A stretch of DNA of 64,000 nucleotides, taken from NCBI RefSeq assembly GCF_006716565.1, contig NZ_VFPG01000001.1, positions 3,224,001-3,288,000 on the forward strand, written 5' to 3'. Source of the DNA: Nocardia bhagyanarayanae. GTDB taxonomy: Bacteria; Actinomycetota; Actinomycetes; Mycobacteriales; Mycobacteriaceae. Within the stretch, counting starts at the first letter, position 1, and every line of letters starts with the position of its first letter. The translations under genes and the position numbers were made by a program. The notes under the pieces were generated by a model. It ran no database searches and had not been told where the DNA came from. It worked only from the letters and a program-made list of their open reading frames with translations. Below are positions 27,754 to 36,570 of the stretch, in pieces.

Positions 27754-28983
27754 TCACCAGCGCACTGGGAAGGATTCCAGGTCGTTTTGGGTGAGGACGG
27801 GGAGGTTGTGGATTTCCTCGGCGGGGACCGCCAAGGTGAGGGTGGGGAAGCGGGTGAGGAGGGCGGGGAGGGCGATGGTGGCTTCGAGGCGGGCGAGGGC
27901 GGCGCCGGGGCAGATGTGCGGGCCGTGGCCGAAGGCCGTGTGGCGGTGGGAGGTTGGGCGGGTGGGGTCGAAAGTGTCGGCGTCGGGGCCGTGCAGGGTG
28001 GTGTCGCGGCCGATGGCGCGGTAGGAGAGGACGACGCCGTCCCCCTCGGGGATGACGGTGTCGGCGACGGGGATGTCCTCGGTGGCGAAGCGCATCAGCA
28101 GGTGGGTGACGGGGGTGTCCCAGCGGAGGGTTTCCTCGATGGCCGCTTTCCATTCGAGGTCGCCGTCGCGGAGGCGGCGTAGGTGCTCGGGGTGAGTGAG
28201 CAAGGCGCGCAAGGTATTCAGGAGCAGGCCGACGGTGGTTTCGTGGCCCGCGGCGACGAGCGCCTTCAGGTTGCCGACGACCTCTTCTTCGGTGAGCGGT
28301 TCGCCGCCGTCGTCGGCGAGGATGAAGGCGCTGGTGAGGTCGTCGGTGGGCGAGGCGGTCTTCTCGCGCACCAAATCGGTGAAGTAGGAGTCCAATTCGT
28401 CGATGACGCGCAGCCGCTCGTCCTGCGGAGTGAGCAGGGAGAAGAACGCCTTGTACCAGGCGAGCAGCATCGGGTGATCGGCGCGATCGACGCCCATCAG
28501 TTCGCTGATGACGCGCATCGGCAGCGGATAGGCGAAGAGCGCTTTCAGGTCGACGACCGACCCGTCGCGGCCCGCCGCGTCGAGATCGTCGAGCAGTTCG
28601 TCGGTGAGCCGTTCGATGGCGGGGCGCAGCGCGTCCAGGCGGCGTGCGGTCAAGGCCTGGGTGGTCTTGATCCGCAAGCGCCGGTGTTCGGCGCCGTCCA
28701 CCGTGAACATCGAACGACCGGTGTCGATCATGCCGATGAGCGGCCACTGCCTGGTCACCGTTCCGGAGGTCCACAGCGACCACGCATCGATGTCCTTGAC
28801 CAAGCGCGGGTCGGTGAGGAGTTTGCGGGCCACCGCGTGTTCCGTGACGCTCCAGGCGGGCACGCCGAGCAGCTCGATCCGAGCGAGCGGGCCCGCGGCT
28901 CGCAGTCGTTCGGTCTCACCGGCGAGATCACGTACCAGCGGATCGATGGATATCGCCGCGATGCGATGTTTCTCGTCGGTCAC
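27754..28983 (-). CDS. Cytochrome P450 monooxygenase (CYP105/107-like)
   Basis: A 409-residue soluble actinobacterial P450. Visible motifs: I-helix AAGHETTVGLL (about 245-255), K-helix EETLRWDTP (Glu-x-x-Arg), and the haem loop FGHGPHICPGA with C358 as the iron ligand. It starts with GTG at 28983 after GGAGG. Such enzymes hydroxylate small hydrophobic molecules, often secondary metabolites or drugs, and need separate ferredoxin partners, none of which is nearby. It stands alone, facing the amidase; its substrate cannot be read from sequence. Confidence 0.9.
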   Translation of the reverse strand: MTDEKHRIAAISIDPLVRDLAGETERLRAAGPLARIELLGVPAWSVTEHAVARKLLTDPRLVKDIDAWSLWTSGTVTRQWPLIGMIDTGRSMFTVDGAEHRRLRIKTTQALTARRLDALRPAIERLTDELLDDLDAAGRDGSVVDLKALFAYPLPMRVISELMGVDRADHPMLLAWYKAFFSLLTPQDERLRVIDELDSYFTDLVREKTASPTDDLTSAFILADDGGEPLTEEEVVGNLKALVAAGHETTVGLLLNTLRALLTHPEHLRRLRDGDLEWKAAIEETLRWDTPVTHLLMRFATEDIPVADTVIPEGDGVVLSYRAIGRDTTLHGPDADTFDPTRPTSHRHTAFGHGPHICPGAALARLEATIALPALLTRFPTLTLAVPAEEIHNLPVLTQNDLESFPVRW

Positions 28984-29282
28984 TGGGGTGCCTCCCTGCG
29001 CGGCCGAAGGCGACGATGTAGACAGCTACCTGCCCCCGCGCATCCCCCGGACTTCGAAAAGAACTGTCGTGAACACGCTTTCGTGCCCACCACAGAGGCT
29101 ACCGCCGGAGCCGCCGAACTGCACCTGAATGCTGTCGCCCCCGATTCTGGGGTACGGACCGCGACCGGCGATGCGGGAGAACGGCTTTCACCGCAGGCGG
29201 CATGACGTACGCCCCGCCCGGAGTGCGCTCGGCACCAGTGCGGCGGACGCTCCGCGATGCATGCGGGACGCGCGCCGCCCCA

Positions 29283-30299
29283 TCACAGGCGGACGGATGC
29301 GAGCGCGCGATCGGAGGACGTATCGGACTGACGCGCCGTCGTGCGCCTCCGCCGCGTGGGCGCGGTCAGGACGGCCAAGCATCCCGAGACGAGGGCGATG
29401 CCGACCCAACCGAGAACAGGCAGGCGTTCCCCGACGACCAGCACCGCCAGCACCGCCGCACCCGCCGGTTCCAGCAGCGACAGGGTGGTCGCCGTGCTCG
29501 CGGCGACATGCGCGAGCCCCCACCCGAACAGCACGTACCCGGCGAACATCGGCACCACCGCCATGTACGCGCCCACCGCGGCGTTACCCCACGAGCCGAC
29601 GAGAGGTCCGCCGGTGGTGATCAGGACGGGAACCAAACCCAGCCCGCCGAGGCCGAAGACGGCGCCCATTGCCGCGCGGGCGCCGATCCCGCCGGTGATC
29701 AGGCGATGGGCCGCCCAGGAGTACACCGCGTAGGTCGAAGCGGCGAGCAAACCGAGTCCGACGCCGAGTGCGGCGGCCCCGGCCGATTCCGGCCCCGCCG
29801 CGCGGCCGGTGCCGGTGGCTTCGGCCGCGCAGATCGACACCGTCCCCAGCAGGCCCAGTGCCGCGCCGAATCGCCAACGGCGCGTGAGCTTTCGCCGGTC
29901 GGCAACCCGCTCGAGCACGGCCGAGGCCAGCGGCGCCATGCCGACCGAGACCGCGGTGCCCACCGCCACCCCGGCCAGTCGCATCGAGCTGTAGAACGCC
30001 AAAGGGTAGACAGCCACCGAGACCGCGCCCACGAGCACGGTGCCACGCCGGTCGAGCAGTTGCCGCGCCTGGCGGGTGATCGGCCCAGCAGCGAGCAGCG
30101 CCTGTAGCAGGCCGCCGACACCCATGGCCATCGCGCCGATGGCCAGCGGTCCCACCTCGGGAGCGAAGCTCGCCGCGGTGCCGGTCGTGGCCCACAGCAA
30201 CGACGCCGCGAGCACGCACACCGCACCCACCCGCACCGATCCCCGCTCCCGAGCGACGGCACGGCCGACGCCCGGATGCGGCGCCCCGACGCGGTTCAC
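29283..30299 (-). CDS. EamA/DMT-superfamily transporter
   Basis: A 338-residue membrane protein with about ten hydrophobic helices in two five-helix repeats (for example VGAVCVLAASLLWATTGTAA at about 24-43 and AALGVGLGLLAASTYAVYSW at about 175-194), the layout of drug/metabolite exporters of the EamA type. The GTG start overlaps the TetR stop by four bases (GTGA), so it is translationally coupled to, and probably controlled by, that repressor. The likely role is efflux of a small molecule sensed by the regulator. The C-terminal tail is basic and Ser/Thr-rich. Confidence 0.88.
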   Translation of the reverse strand: MNRVGAPHPGVGRAVARERGSVRVGAVCVLAASLLWATTGTAASFAPEVGPLAIGAMAMGVGGLLQALLAAGPITRQARQLLDRRGTVLVGAVSVAVYPLAFYSSMRLAGVAVGTAVSVGMAPLASAVLERVADRRKLTRRWRFGAALGLLGTVSICAAEATGTGRAAGPESAGAAALGVGLGLLAASTYAVYSWAAHRLITGGIGARAAMGAVFGLGGLGLVPVLITTGGPLVGSWGNAAVGAYMAVVPMFAGYVLFGWGLAHVAASTATTLSLLEPAGAAVLAVLVVGERLPVLGWVGIALVSGCLAVLTAPTRRRRTTARQSDTSSDRALASVRL

Positions 30300-30883
30300 A
30301 ACTTGTCCAGCAGGTCGGCGGCGATCGAGCGCGCACGGTCCAAGCGGGCGCCCTCGCCTTCCAGCCCGGCGCGCGCTATCGCGCCTTCCAACAGAAACGA
30401 CAGGTGCTCGGCCAGCGCCCGCGCTTCCTCGTCACGCCCGGGAAGCAAGTGCTCGAGGTGACCTCGCAGCAGGGACTCCACCTCTTCCTTGTGGCGGCGT
30501 ACCACCGCGCGGCCTTCGTCACCGGCCGGCAATTCCGCCGCCGCGTTCAGCAGCCCGCACCCCCGGAAGCCGTGCTCGTACGCCGACGCCGCGTGGTCGG
30601 CGTAGGAGTCGAAGATCGCCAGCACAGCCCCGGCCGGACCCTCGGCACGCTCCAGCCGCGCCCGGTACAGCCCGAGCCATTCCTCGTGACGCGCGTCCAA
30701 ATATGCCCGCACCAGCTCGGCCTTCGACGCGAAGTTGTTGTACAGGCTCATCTTCGCCACGCCCGCATCGGCGGTGATCGTGTCGATCCCGGTCGCCGCC
30801 ACGCCGTCGGCGTAGAAGCGCCGCGCCGCCGCCTCCAGCAGGCGCTCCCGAGCCGGTCGGCGCCGCTGACCGGATGGGTCCAT
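30296..30883 (-). CDS. TetR-family repressor of the EamA exporter
   Basis: A 195-residue regulator: N-terminal helix-turn-helix (about 15-55; ITADAGVAKMSLYNNFASKAEL) and a helical ligand-binding C-terminus with one conserved Cys (HGFRGCGLLNAAAEL). The ATG at 30883 follows GGAGGTGT. It is the first gene of a two-gene unit with the EamA transporter, and a palindrome sits 18 bases upstream of its start. A classical arrangement is autorepression, with the exporter induced when its ligand binds. Confidence 0.88.
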   Translation of the reverse strand: MDPSGQRRRPARERLLEAAARRFYADGVAATGIDTITADAGVAKMSLYNNFASKAELVRAYLDARHEEWLGLYRARLERAEGPAGAVLAIFDSYADHAASAYEHGFRGCGLLNAAAELPAGDEGRAVVRRHKEEVESLLRGHLEHLLPGRDEEARALAEHLSFLLEGAIARAGLEGEGARLDRARSIAADLLDKL

Positions 30884-30900
30884 GTCACACCTCCAAATTA

Positions 30901-30916
30901 GGTAGGTCAGTCTACC
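30901..30916. promoter_or_regulatory. Probable TetR operator
   Basis: GGTAG-N6-CTACC inverted repeat, 18-33 bases upstream of the TetR start, inside a local AT-richer stretch. The same divergent interval holds the sigma-factor promoter, so the site could touch both. Confidence 0.5.
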
Positions 30917-30934
30917 CAGTTATGCTCGGAAAAC

Positions 30935-30962
30935 CCATCCGAATTTCGATCCGCAGCGAAGC
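30935..30962 (+). promoter_or_regulatory. Candidate SigK-type autoregulatory promoter
   Basis: CCATCC at 30935-30940 matches the -35 element known for mycobacterial SigK promoters. A loose -10 candidate (around 30956-30962) lies 15-16 bases on, about 27 bases before the sigma-factor start. The -10 match is weak. Confidence 0.35.
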
Positions 30963-30988
30963 ACCTCTTATGCGGGAGATGGCGAAGC

Positions 30989-31651
30989 ATGGCGGATGAT
31001 CCGGACGAACGCGGCGTCATCCGGTTGCACCGGCACCCAGCGGCGAACGGGGCGGCACCGCCGTGCTCCACGTCCGACCACGGCCCGGCCGCCGAACGCA
31101 GCCGCTGGCTCGCGGACCTGCTCGCCGCCGTGGGCGACGGCGACCGGGAAGCGTTCACCGACTTCTACCGCGCGACCAGCCACCGCGTGTTCGGCCTCGC
31201 GATGCGCATCGCGCGCAGCAGGGCCGCGGCCGAGGAGATCACCCAGGAGGTGTATCTCCAGGCCTGGTCGACGGCCGCGACGTACGACCGCAACCGGGCC
31301 AGCCCGATCGGCTGGCTGATGATGCTCACGCACCGGCGCGCGGTCGACCGTGTCCGCGCCGAGCAGTCGACCGCCGACCGGGACATCGTGTACGGCCACA
31401 GCCACCTGGGCCGAGACCACGACATCGTCGCCGAGGAGGTCGGCCAGCGCCTCGACGAGCAATCCGTGCTCGATTGCCTGGGCACGCTCACGAGCATGCA
31501 GCGCGAAGCCCTCGCGCTGGCGTACTACAGCGGGCGCACCTACCGCGAGGTCGCCGACCAGCTGGACGTCCCGTTGCCCACCGTCAAAAGCCGCATCCGC
31601 GACGGACTGCGGCGACTCGCGACCTGCCTGACCGGAGGTGAATCCAGTTGA
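30989..31651 (+). CDS. sigK: ECF sigma factor, SigK family
   Basis: A 220-residue ECF sigma factor. Region 2 is FTDFYRATSHRVFGLAMRIARSRAAAEEITQEVYLQAW (about 52-90) and region 4 includes LTSMQREALALAYYSGRTYREVADQLDVPLPTVKSR (about 165-205). The long N-terminal extension and the partner gene match SigK, which in mycobacteria drives secreted antigen genes. The ATG at 30989 follows GGGAGATGG. The stop overlaps the TTG start of the anti-sigma gene (TTGA), so the two are coupled. Confidence 0.85.
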   Translation: MADDPDERGVIRLHRHPAANGAAPPCSTSDHGPAAERSRWLADLLAAVGDGDREAFTDFYRATSHRVFGLAMRIARSRAAAEEITQEVYLQAWSTAATYDRNRASPIGWLMMLTHRRAVDRVRAEQSTADRDIVYGHSHLGRDHDIVAEEVGQRLDEQSVLDCLGTLTSMQREALALAYYSGRTYREVADQLDVPLPTVKSRIRDGLRRLATCLTGGESS

Positions 31652-32367
31652 TCGACGCGGAGTCTCCCGACCCGGACCTGCTCGACCTGGCTTTCCCCTA
31701 TGCGATGGACGCCGTCAGCGACGGCGAGCGCGCGACCATCGACGATCGCGTCGACGCCGTGGACGCGGCCACGGCCGCCGCCTTCGACGACACCGTGCGC
31801 GGCGTCCGCGAGACGGTGGCGGCGATGACGGTGGTCGACAGCGTCGCGCCGCCCGCCGAACTGGAGGCGGTGATCCTGGCCGCGATCGACGGTCCCGCAG
31901 GCGGCGGCAGGCGCCGCACCGGCCCGCGATGGCTGGCGGCGGCCGCCGCGCTCGTCGTCGCGGTCGGCGTGGGGGTGGGCGCGGCGGTCTTCCTCGGCCG
32001 CGACACGGTCCAGCCAAGCCCCGACATCACGGCCCAGCTGGTACGGGAACAAGCCGACATCAGGACCCGGCCCGCGGCGGTCGAGGGCGGCGGGAGGCTG
32101 CTGGTGACCACCTCCGCGGAACTGGGCGCCGCGACGGTGATCTTCGACGGGGTGCCCGCACTCCAAGAGGGGCGGTCCTATCAGCTCTGGCTGGTGCCGC
32201 CGGAGGGTCCGCCGCGCTCGGTCGGGGTCCTCGCGCAGCCGCCGACCCCGGACGCGCCGTTCGTCACCCGGTTCCATCCCTCGGACGCCCTGGCGATGAC
32301 GATCGAACCGCCCGGCGGGTCGCCGCTGCCGACGTCGACACCGATCACCGCGCTCGCCCTCGGCTGA
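31648..32367 (+). CDS. rskA: Anti-sigma-K factor RskA
   Basis: A 239-residue membrane protein: a cytoplasmic sigma-binding part (DLLDLAFPYAMDAVSDGER, about 8-30), one membrane helix (about 92-115), and an extracytoplasmic domain with the RskA-type motif GRSYQLWLVPPEGPPRSVG (about 173-191). Family members hold SigK at the membrane and are cut by regulated proteolysis. TTG start, overlapping the sigma stop by four bases. It ends 38 bases before the convergent PhoD gene. Confidence 0.88.
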   Translation: MIDAESPDPDLLDLAFPYAMDAVSDGERATIDDRVDAVDAATAAAFDDTVRGVRETVAAMTVVDSVAPPAELEAVILAAIDGPAGGGRRRTGPRWLAAAAALVVAVGVGVGAAVFLGRDTVQPSPDITAQLVREQADIRTRPAAVEGGGRLLVTTSAELGAATVIFDGVPALQEGRSYQLWLVPPEGPPRSVGVLAQPPTPDAPFVTRFHPSDALAMTIEPPGGSPLPTSTPITALALG

Positions 32368-32405
32368 CCGGCGGCGGCCGCGATCTCCGATGGCACCGCT
32401 GAGGT

Positions 32406-34055
32406 TCAGCGCGTTCCGCGGGTAGGTCCCGCGACGATGTCGGAACCGGGCATCGGCTCGGCGGGGGCCTCCGGACGCCACGCTTCCCGGACACCGGGCA
32501 CCCCGTCCTGCACGACGAAACTCGCGCGGGTGTGGATGGGCGCGCCCGTGCGGCGGATGTACGGCACGACACGGAAGTCGTTGCGCCACAGTCCGTGGTC
32601 GAGTTCGACGCGGACGTAGCCGCGCTGCGCGTTGAAGAACTCGAGATCGGGATTGGCGGCGAGCAGGCGCCGTCCGGTGTCGTTCATGTCCGCGCCGTCG
32701 CCCCCGCTGGTGATCGAGGTGCCCGTGAATTCCGAAGCGACCACCGGTGATTCGGGATCGGCGTAATCGCGGCGCAGGTGGGCCGCGTGGTTCTGGTGCC
32801 GGTCGCCGGTGATCACCACCAGGTTGCGGACGCCGCGGTCCGAGGCCGCGCCGAGCACGGTATTCCGATCCGCCACGTATCCGTCCCACGAGTCGGTGGA
32901 CACCGCCAGGTCCGGACCGGGATCGCTGTCGGTCTGGCTCATGCCCACCTGATTGCCGACGATCTGCCAGCGTGCGGGCGAGGACGCGAAGCCGTCGAGC
33001 AACCAATCACGTTGTGCGGCACCCAGAATGGTGCGATCGGGATCGAAGCGGTCGCCGCAGCCCGCGGTGACGTTGCCGCCGCAGGCCTGCGGCGTCCGGT
33101 ACTGCCTGGTGTCCAGCATGGTGATCTCCGCGAGGTCGCCGAACCGGTAGCGGCGGTGCAGGCGCATGCCGGAGCGGCGCGGCAGCTGCGCGAGCCGCAG
33201 CGGCTGGTGTTCGTACATCGCCTGGAAGGCGGCCGCGCGACGGCGACGGAAGAGCGCGGGAATCATGTGAACGTCGATACCGAGACCGGGCGAGCCCGCC
33301 GCCCAGTTGTTGTCGACCTCGTGATCGTCCATGGTGACCAGCCACGGGAACGCCGCGTGCGCGTCGCGCAGCGGCTGCTCGGCCTTGTACAGCGCGTAGC
33401 GCAGCCGATAGGTCGGCAGGTCGACGGCCTCGTCCTGGAACTCCGTACCCAGCGAAAGTCCTTGGCGGCCTTGCACCCACGCGCGCTCGTAGATGTAATC
33501 GCCGAGGTGCACGACCAGGTCGAGGTCTTCCTGGGCGAGGTGCTCGTAGGCGGTGTAGTAGCCGGAACTCCACGACTGGCAGGAGGCGAAGGCGAAGCGC
33601 ATGCGCGCGGTCGGCTGTCCGTGCGGCGGCGCGGTGCGGGTGCGCCCGATCGGCGAGATCACCGAGCCCGCGCGAAACCGGTAGTAGTACCAGCGGTCCG
33701 GCGCGAGTCCGTTGACCTCCGGGTGCACGCTGTGCGCGAGATCCCGGGTGGCGACGGCCGAACCGCGGGCGACCACCCGGTGGAAGAGCTCGTCGTCGGC
33801 GACCTCGTAGTCGACCGTCACCGGGTGATTCATCATGCCGCCGTGGCCGTCCGGCGCGAACGGGTCCGGCGCCAGCCTCGTCCACAGGACGACGCCGTCC
33901 GGAGTCGGGTCACCGGAAGCCACCCCGAGCGTGAACGGATCCGCCGACCAGCGCGGTGTGCGGAACCGCCCGCTGCTGGCCGCCGACGCGCCGACGAGCA
34001 CCGCGGCCGATCCCGCGGCGCCGAACCGCAACATCTGCCGCCGAGACACGCCCAT
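32406..34055 (-). CDS. PhoD-family alkaline phosphatase/phosphodiesterase, Tat-exported
   Basis: A 549-residue protein with a twin-arginine signal (SRRQMLRFGAAGSAAVLVGA, residues 4-23), an N-terminal beta-sandwich (FTLGVASGDPTPDGVVLWTRL) and the PhoD metallophosphatase domain: FASCQSW, VVHLGDYIYE, TMDDHEVDNNW and TGDRHQNHAAHL carry the metal-binding Asp, His and Asn residues. PhoD enzymes hydrolyse phosphate mono- and diesters outside the membrane and use calcium and iron. The ATG is at 34055. It is convergent with rskA and appears to be a single-gene unit. Confidence 0.92.
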   Translation of the reverse strand: MGVSRRQMLRFGAAGSAAVLVGASAASSGRFRTPRWSADPFTLGVASGDPTPDGVVLWTRLAPDPFAPDGHGGMMNHPVTVDYEVADDELFHRVVARGSAVATRDLAHSVHPEVNGLAPDRWYYYRFRAGSVISPIGRTRTAPPHGQPTARMRFAFASCQSWSSGYYTAYEHLAQEDLDLVVHLGDYIYERAWVQGRQGLSLGTEFQDEAVDLPTYRLRYALYKAEQPLRDAHAAFPWLVTMDDHEVDNNWAAGSPGLGIDVHMIPALFRRRRAAAFQAMYEHQPLRLAQLPRRSGMRLHRRYRFGDLAEITMLDTRQYRTPQACGGNVTAGCGDRFDPDRTILGAAQRDWLLDGFASSPARWQIVGNQVGMSQTDSDPGPDLAVSTDSWDGYVADRNTVLGAASDRGVRNLVVITGDRHQNHAAHLRRDYADPESPVVASEFTGTSITSGGDGADMNDTGRRLLAANPDLEFFNAQRGYVRVELDHGLWRNDFRVVPYIRRTGAPIHTRASFVVQDGVPGVREAWRPEAPAEPMPGSDIVAGPTRGTR

Positions 34056-34129
34056 AAATCACGGTACATCGGATCGGGCGCGACTCTCCGCCGCCGATCG
34101 CAGGGCGCTCGGCGGGAAACCGGCGCGTC

Positions 34130-34381
34130 TCAGGCCCCCTGGAGCCGGATCTCGCTGGAGAGTTCCGCCGCCAGCTCGCTCAACTTGGTCCTGTCCGGAT
34201 CGGCTCCGGCGCGACCGGCGACCTCGTCCCGCGTCGCGATGGTCAGACCGTCCGCGGAGCCCTCGGCAATCTCGACGCGACCCTCGAGCAGCACCAGGCA
34301 TGCGTCGGCGCTCGCGCTCAGCAATTCGCGCAGATCGCTCTCGGTGACCGTGGTGTGCGGCTGCTTCGCGTTGTCGTCCAT
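34130..34381 (-). CDS. Small acidic protein of unknown function
   Basis: An 83-residue soluble acidic protein starting at ATG 34381 (MDDNAKQPHT); the longer frame from 34426 has no support. It looks alpha/beta: a helix LRELLSASADAC, a strand LVLLEGRVEIA and a C-terminal helix KLSELAAELSSEIRL. I do not recognise a family. It lies divergently, 95 bases from a PAS-ANTAR regulator. Confidence 0.6.
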   Translation of the reverse strand: MDDNAKQPHTTVTESDLRELLSASADACLVLLEGRVEIAEGSADGLTIATRDEVAGRAGADPDRTKLSELAAELSSEIRLQGA

Positions 34382-34476
34382 GCCTATCGGGTGCCCGGCC
34401 CGCCGAGTGGGAAACCCGGATGCCAACTGTTTGCTGTAGAGGCCGAGGTCGGCCTGGCAAAGGGCATACTTGTTCC

Positions 34477-35163
34477 GTGACGGACATGGGTGAGCTGACC
34501 CCCGAGACGCCCGCGGGTGTGGTCGCGCACGTGGTGAGCGTCGGCCGTCCGCAGGTCGCGGGAACTTTCCGCTTCTGGTTCGCCGACCAGCGCTGGGAGT
34601 GGTCCGACGAGGTCGCCCTGATGTACGGGTACACGCCCGGCAGCGTCACGCCGACAACCCAGCTGTTGCTCTCGCACAAGCATCCCGCCGACCGCGAGCT
34701 CGTCGCCGACACCATCGCCAACGCGCAGCGCAACGCCGCGCCGTTCTGCAGCAGGCACCGCATCGTCGACACGACCGGCCGCGTCCATCCCGTGCTCGTG
34801 CTCGGCGACATGATGACCGACGACGCGGGCCACCCCATCGGCACCGCGGGCTACTACATCGATCTCACCGACGCCATCGACGAGCAACGCAGGGAGACCC
34901 TGGACGAGGCACTGCCCGAGCTGTTCGAGGCCCGCGCGGTGATCGAGCAGGCCAAGGGCGTCCTGATGAGCGTGTACAGCATCAACGCCGATCAGGCGTT
35001 CCGCGTGTTGCGGTGGCGGTCGCAGGAAACCAACATCAAACTGCGCACCCTCGCCGCGCAGCTTCTCACCGAAATGAGCACGCTGCCGCCGGTGCGTCCC
35101 GGTGTGCAGACCGCTTTCGATCACCTGTTGCTCACGTTGCACCAACGCATCGCGCCGGACTGA
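34477..35163 (+). CDS. PAS-ANTAR RNA-binding antiterminator
   Basis: A protein of about 228 residues with an N-terminal PAS/PAC domain (GTFRFWFADQRWEWSDEVALMYGYTPG through GTAGYYIDLTDAI, about 25-130) and a C-terminal ANTAR domain (about 150-205; VIEQAKGVLMSVYSINADQAFRVLRWRSQETNIKLRTLA). ANTAR domains bind paired hairpins in mRNA and stop early termination; the PAS domain would set activity by a ligand or redox signal. GTG 34477 is favoured over ATG 34486 because AAAGGG lies 12 bases upstream. It is followed by stress-type genes (Dps, HATPase). Such proteins are common in Nocardia and Mycobacterium, and their targets are usually unknown. Confidence 0.85.
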   Translation: MTDMGELTPETPAGVVAHVVSVGRPQVAGTFRFWFADQRWEWSDEVALMYGYTPGSVTPTTQLLLSHKHPADRELVADTIANAQRNAAPFCSRHRIVDTTGRVHPVLVLGDMMTDDAGHPIGTAGYYIDLTDAIDEQRRETLDEALPELFEARAVIEQAKGVLMSVYSINADQAFRVLRWRSQETNIKLRTLAAQLLTEMSTLPPVRPGVQTAFDHLLLTLHQRIAPD

Positions 35164-35242
35164 GGATCGCCGGTTCGATTCGACGCTCCGAAGCTGGGTA
35201 GCCCGTCGTTGACACGGACCGACGACGAGAAAGGCACGAGCG

Positions 35243-35722
35243 ATGACTCAGCCCATCACGAGCACCCTCGATCCGGAACAGCAGCGCATCGCGGGCGAGG
35301 CCCTGCGCGGCACCGTGGTCGATTTGATCGACCTCTCGTTGATCGCCAAGCAGGCGCACTGGAACGTGATCGGCCGGAACTTCCGCTCGGTACATCTGGC
35401 ACTGGACGAACTGGTGACCGCGGCACGCGAGTTCACCGATTCGGCCGCCGAGCGCGCCACCGCGATCGGCGTGAGCCCGGACGGCCGGGCCGCGACCGTT
35501 GCCGAGAAGTCCGGCGCGATCGGCTTTCCCGACGGCTGGCAGCAGGACTCCGAGGTCATCGACGCGGTGGTCGGCAACTTGGCCGCGGTGATCTCCCGGC
35601 TGCGCGAGCGGATCGATGCCACCGAGAAGGCCGATCCGGTGACCCAGGACTTGTTCATCGAGATCGCCGCGCGCCTCGAGCAGCTGCACTGGATGTGGCA
35701 GGCGCAGCTGGCGACGGCGTGA
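35243..35722 (+). CDS. dps: Dps-family DNA-protecting ferritin-like protein
   Basis: A 159-residue four-helix ferritin-like protein. The Dps ferroxidase ligands lie at subunit interfaces: KQAHWNVIGRNFRSVHLALDEL (about 36-57) gives the His, and DSAAERATAIG (about 67-77) the acidic residues. The C-terminus LEQLHWMWQAQL fits the helical end. Dps dodecamers bind DNA and store iron, protecting against peroxide in stationary phase. The ATG at 35243 follows GAGAAAGG. The PAS-ANTAR gene ends 79 bases upstream and the HATPase regulator follows. Confidence 0.88.
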   Translation: MTQPITSTLDPEQQRIAGEALRGTVVDLIDLSLIAKQAHWNVIGRNFRSVHLALDELVTAAREFTDSAAERATAIGVSPDGRAATVAEKSGAIGFPDGWQQDSEVIDAVVGNLAAVISRLRERIDATEKADPVTQDLFIEIAARLEQLHWMWQAQLATA

Positions 35723-35778
35723 GCGGGATAGGCCACCGCCCGCGCGCCGCCGACCGGCGTGGGGCGGATGGAGGGCAA

Positions 35779-36537
35779 ATGTCCGGGTTCCGTCGCGGCG
35801 CACTGCTTTGGCGCCCTTCCGAACTGGCCGGTTGCACGGTGCTCCGGCCGAGCGGAGTGCTGGACTGGGACGGCTATCGCCGATTCGGCGACGACCTGGT
35901 GCGGTACGCCGTCGACCGCCCGCGCGCGGTGATCGTGGTGGTCGACGACCTCGATCTGGTCGAGGACGCGGTGGCGACCGCGTGCGCGTCCGCCCGGGTG
36001 CGGGTCAGCGACTGGCCGCACGTGCCGATCGTGCTGGTGGCCGCCGGGCTGGCGAACCCGACGGCGACCGTCGCGGCCAGGCACCGGGTGCCGACGTTCC
36101 CGTCCATCGAGGACGCGCTGCGGGCCCTGCCGCCCGCGCCGCCGCGGCGCGACGCGGCGATCGAACTGGCGCCGAGCACGGTCTCGTCGATGCACGCCCG
36201 CCAGTTCGTGACCCGCATGTGCGATCGCTGGGAGGTCGGCCCGGTCCGCACGGACGCGCTGCTCGTCGCCACCGAACTGGTGGAGAACGCGCTGCTGCAC
36301 GCTTTCGGCGAGTTGCTCCTGCGCCTGGAATGCCAGGGCGGGTCGCTCACGATCGCGGTGGCCGACGCCGATCCGCAAGAGGCGATGTTGCGTGAACCGG
36401 CCGCCGGGCATCCGGCCCGGTTCGGTCTGCACGTGGTGGCCTCGCTGGCGCGGGCTTGGGGTTGCGCACCGCGCTGGCCGGTCGGCAAGGTCGTGTGGGC
36501 GACGCTGGCGGATCAGCGGCGTTCGCTGCTGTTGTGA
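35779..36537 (+). CDS. STAS-like plus HATPase (anti-sigma-type) regulatory protein
   Basis: A protein of about 252 residues. The first half resembles a STAS/anti-sigma-antagonist fold (TVLRPSGVLDWDGYRRFGDDLVRY and VIVVVDDLDL, about 18-60). The second is a serine-kinase-like ATPase of the HATPase_c_2 type, with N-box TDALLVATELVENALLHAF (about 156-174) and a G-rich loop around GHPARFGLHVVASLARAWG (about 213-231). Such proteins control alternative sigma factors of the stress response. ATG 35779 follows GGAGGG. Next to dps it suggests a stress-response role; a partner sigma factor is not adjacent. Confidence 0.78.
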   Translation: MSGFRRGALLWRPSELAGCTVLRPSGVLDWDGYRRFGDDLVRYAVDRPRAVIVVVDDLDLVEDAVATACASARVRVSDWPHVPIVLVAAGLANPTATVAARHRVPTFPSIEDALRALPPAPPRRDAAIELAPSTVSSMHARQFVTRMCDRWEVGPVRTDALLVATELVENALLHAFGELLLRLECQGGSLTIAVADADPQEAMLREPAAGHPARFGLHVVASLARAWGCAPRWPVGKVVWATLADQRRSLLL

Positions 36538-36570
36538 GCGTGTCGAGGCAGGCCACCGGCCGCCGCGTTC

